From: Paragorgia papillata
Taxonomy: Eukaryota > Cnidaria > Anthozoa > Scleralcyonacea > Coralliidae
Direction of reading: 5' to 3'
Length of the DNA: 64,000 nucleotides
Assembly (NCBI GenBank): GCA_035771165.1
Contig: JAWNZC010000322.1
Location: 6,248,501 to 6,312,500 of the forward strand
The notes under the pieces are model-generated. The model searched no databases. It was not told the origin of the DNA and saw nothing but the letters and a program-made list of their open reading frames with translations. Below, piece by piece: positions 63,770 through 64,000 of the stretch (its first letter is position 1; each line of letters opens with the position of its first letter). The translations under genes and the position numbers were made by a program.

Positions 63770-64000
63770 GGTGGTAGGTTATGTCAACTATTGTCAAGTG
63801 ATGTTAGGTTATGTCAAGTGATGCTAGGTTATGTCAGGTTATGTCAGGTGATGGTAGGTTATGCTAGGTTATGTCAAGTGATGCTAGGTTATGTCAAGTG
63901 ATGCTAGGTTATGTCAAGTGATGTTAGGTTATGTCAGGTGATGCTAGGTTATGTCAGCTTATGTCAAGTGATGCTAGGTGATGTTAGGTTATGTCAAGTG
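63770..64000 (-). repeat. Reversed 10-bp-block satellite, cut by window end
   Basis: GGTTATGTCAAGTGATGCTA-type units, the reverse complement of the array at 57480..60185. Even the irregular boundary (CAACTATTGTCAAG) mirrors the left junction at 60158..60175, so the palindrome extends into the satellite. Confidence 0.95.

Noticed and set aside
60138..63821. Four pairs of identical short ORFs
   Set aside because: They are mirror copies created by the palindrome; most start and end without coding-like features. Only 61207..61449 was kept as a candidate.

Overview
This window looks like nuclear DNA of an early-branching animal, most likely a cnidarian (anthozoan-like). That assignment is inference. 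It rests on intron-rich animal genes, AT-rich introns and a very high density of short inverted-repeat transposons, because no taxon-specific marker is visible. No bacterial operons, CRISPR arrays, tRNA genes or ribosome binding sites were seen. Only two protein-coding genes can be assembled with confidence, both on the minus strand.

(1) An HMGB-type chromatin protein (5792..15539) has three exons whose phases all agree. Together they give 247 residues: a basic N-terminal extension, two HMG boxes and a C-terminal Asp/Glu tail. (2) ZMYND10, a cytoplasmic assembly factor for ciliary dynein arms, runs from its start codon at 56582 down to a MYND-finger exon ending at 27543. Fourteen exons were recovered with matching splice phases. 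One short exon between exons 6 and 7 and the last C-terminal exon were not found. A possible single-exon or first-exon ORF (61207..61449, +) lies in one arm of a large palindrome, and its mirror copy has lost its 5' half.

The rest is mostly repeats. 1-5 kb: a nested fold-back, a minisatellite holding units in both orientations, and hairpin MITEs. 5.8-15.5 kb: the HMGB gene with MITEs and a hAT transposase relic in its large intron. 16-27 kb: nested palindromes, PIF/Harbinger-like MITEs, a 27-bp minisatellite and an (ACAAC)n tract. 27-57 kb: ZMYND10, with introns full of nested MITEs, two 5S-rRNA-derived SINEs, a (TTAG)/(TTGG) microsatellite and clustered TCCGTCAC motifs. 57.5-64 kb: a satellite built from 10-bp blocks, then a palindrome of about 3.6 kb, then the same satellite in reverse orientation.

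The most notable signals are three hammerhead-ribozyme motifs, one of them in the sense orientation inside a ZMYND10 intron. Next are the indel-free 10-bp satellite and the palindrome it flanks. A 5S-headed SINE interrupted by a MITE with an exact 8-bp target duplication also stands out, because the uninterrupted SINE copy is in the same window.
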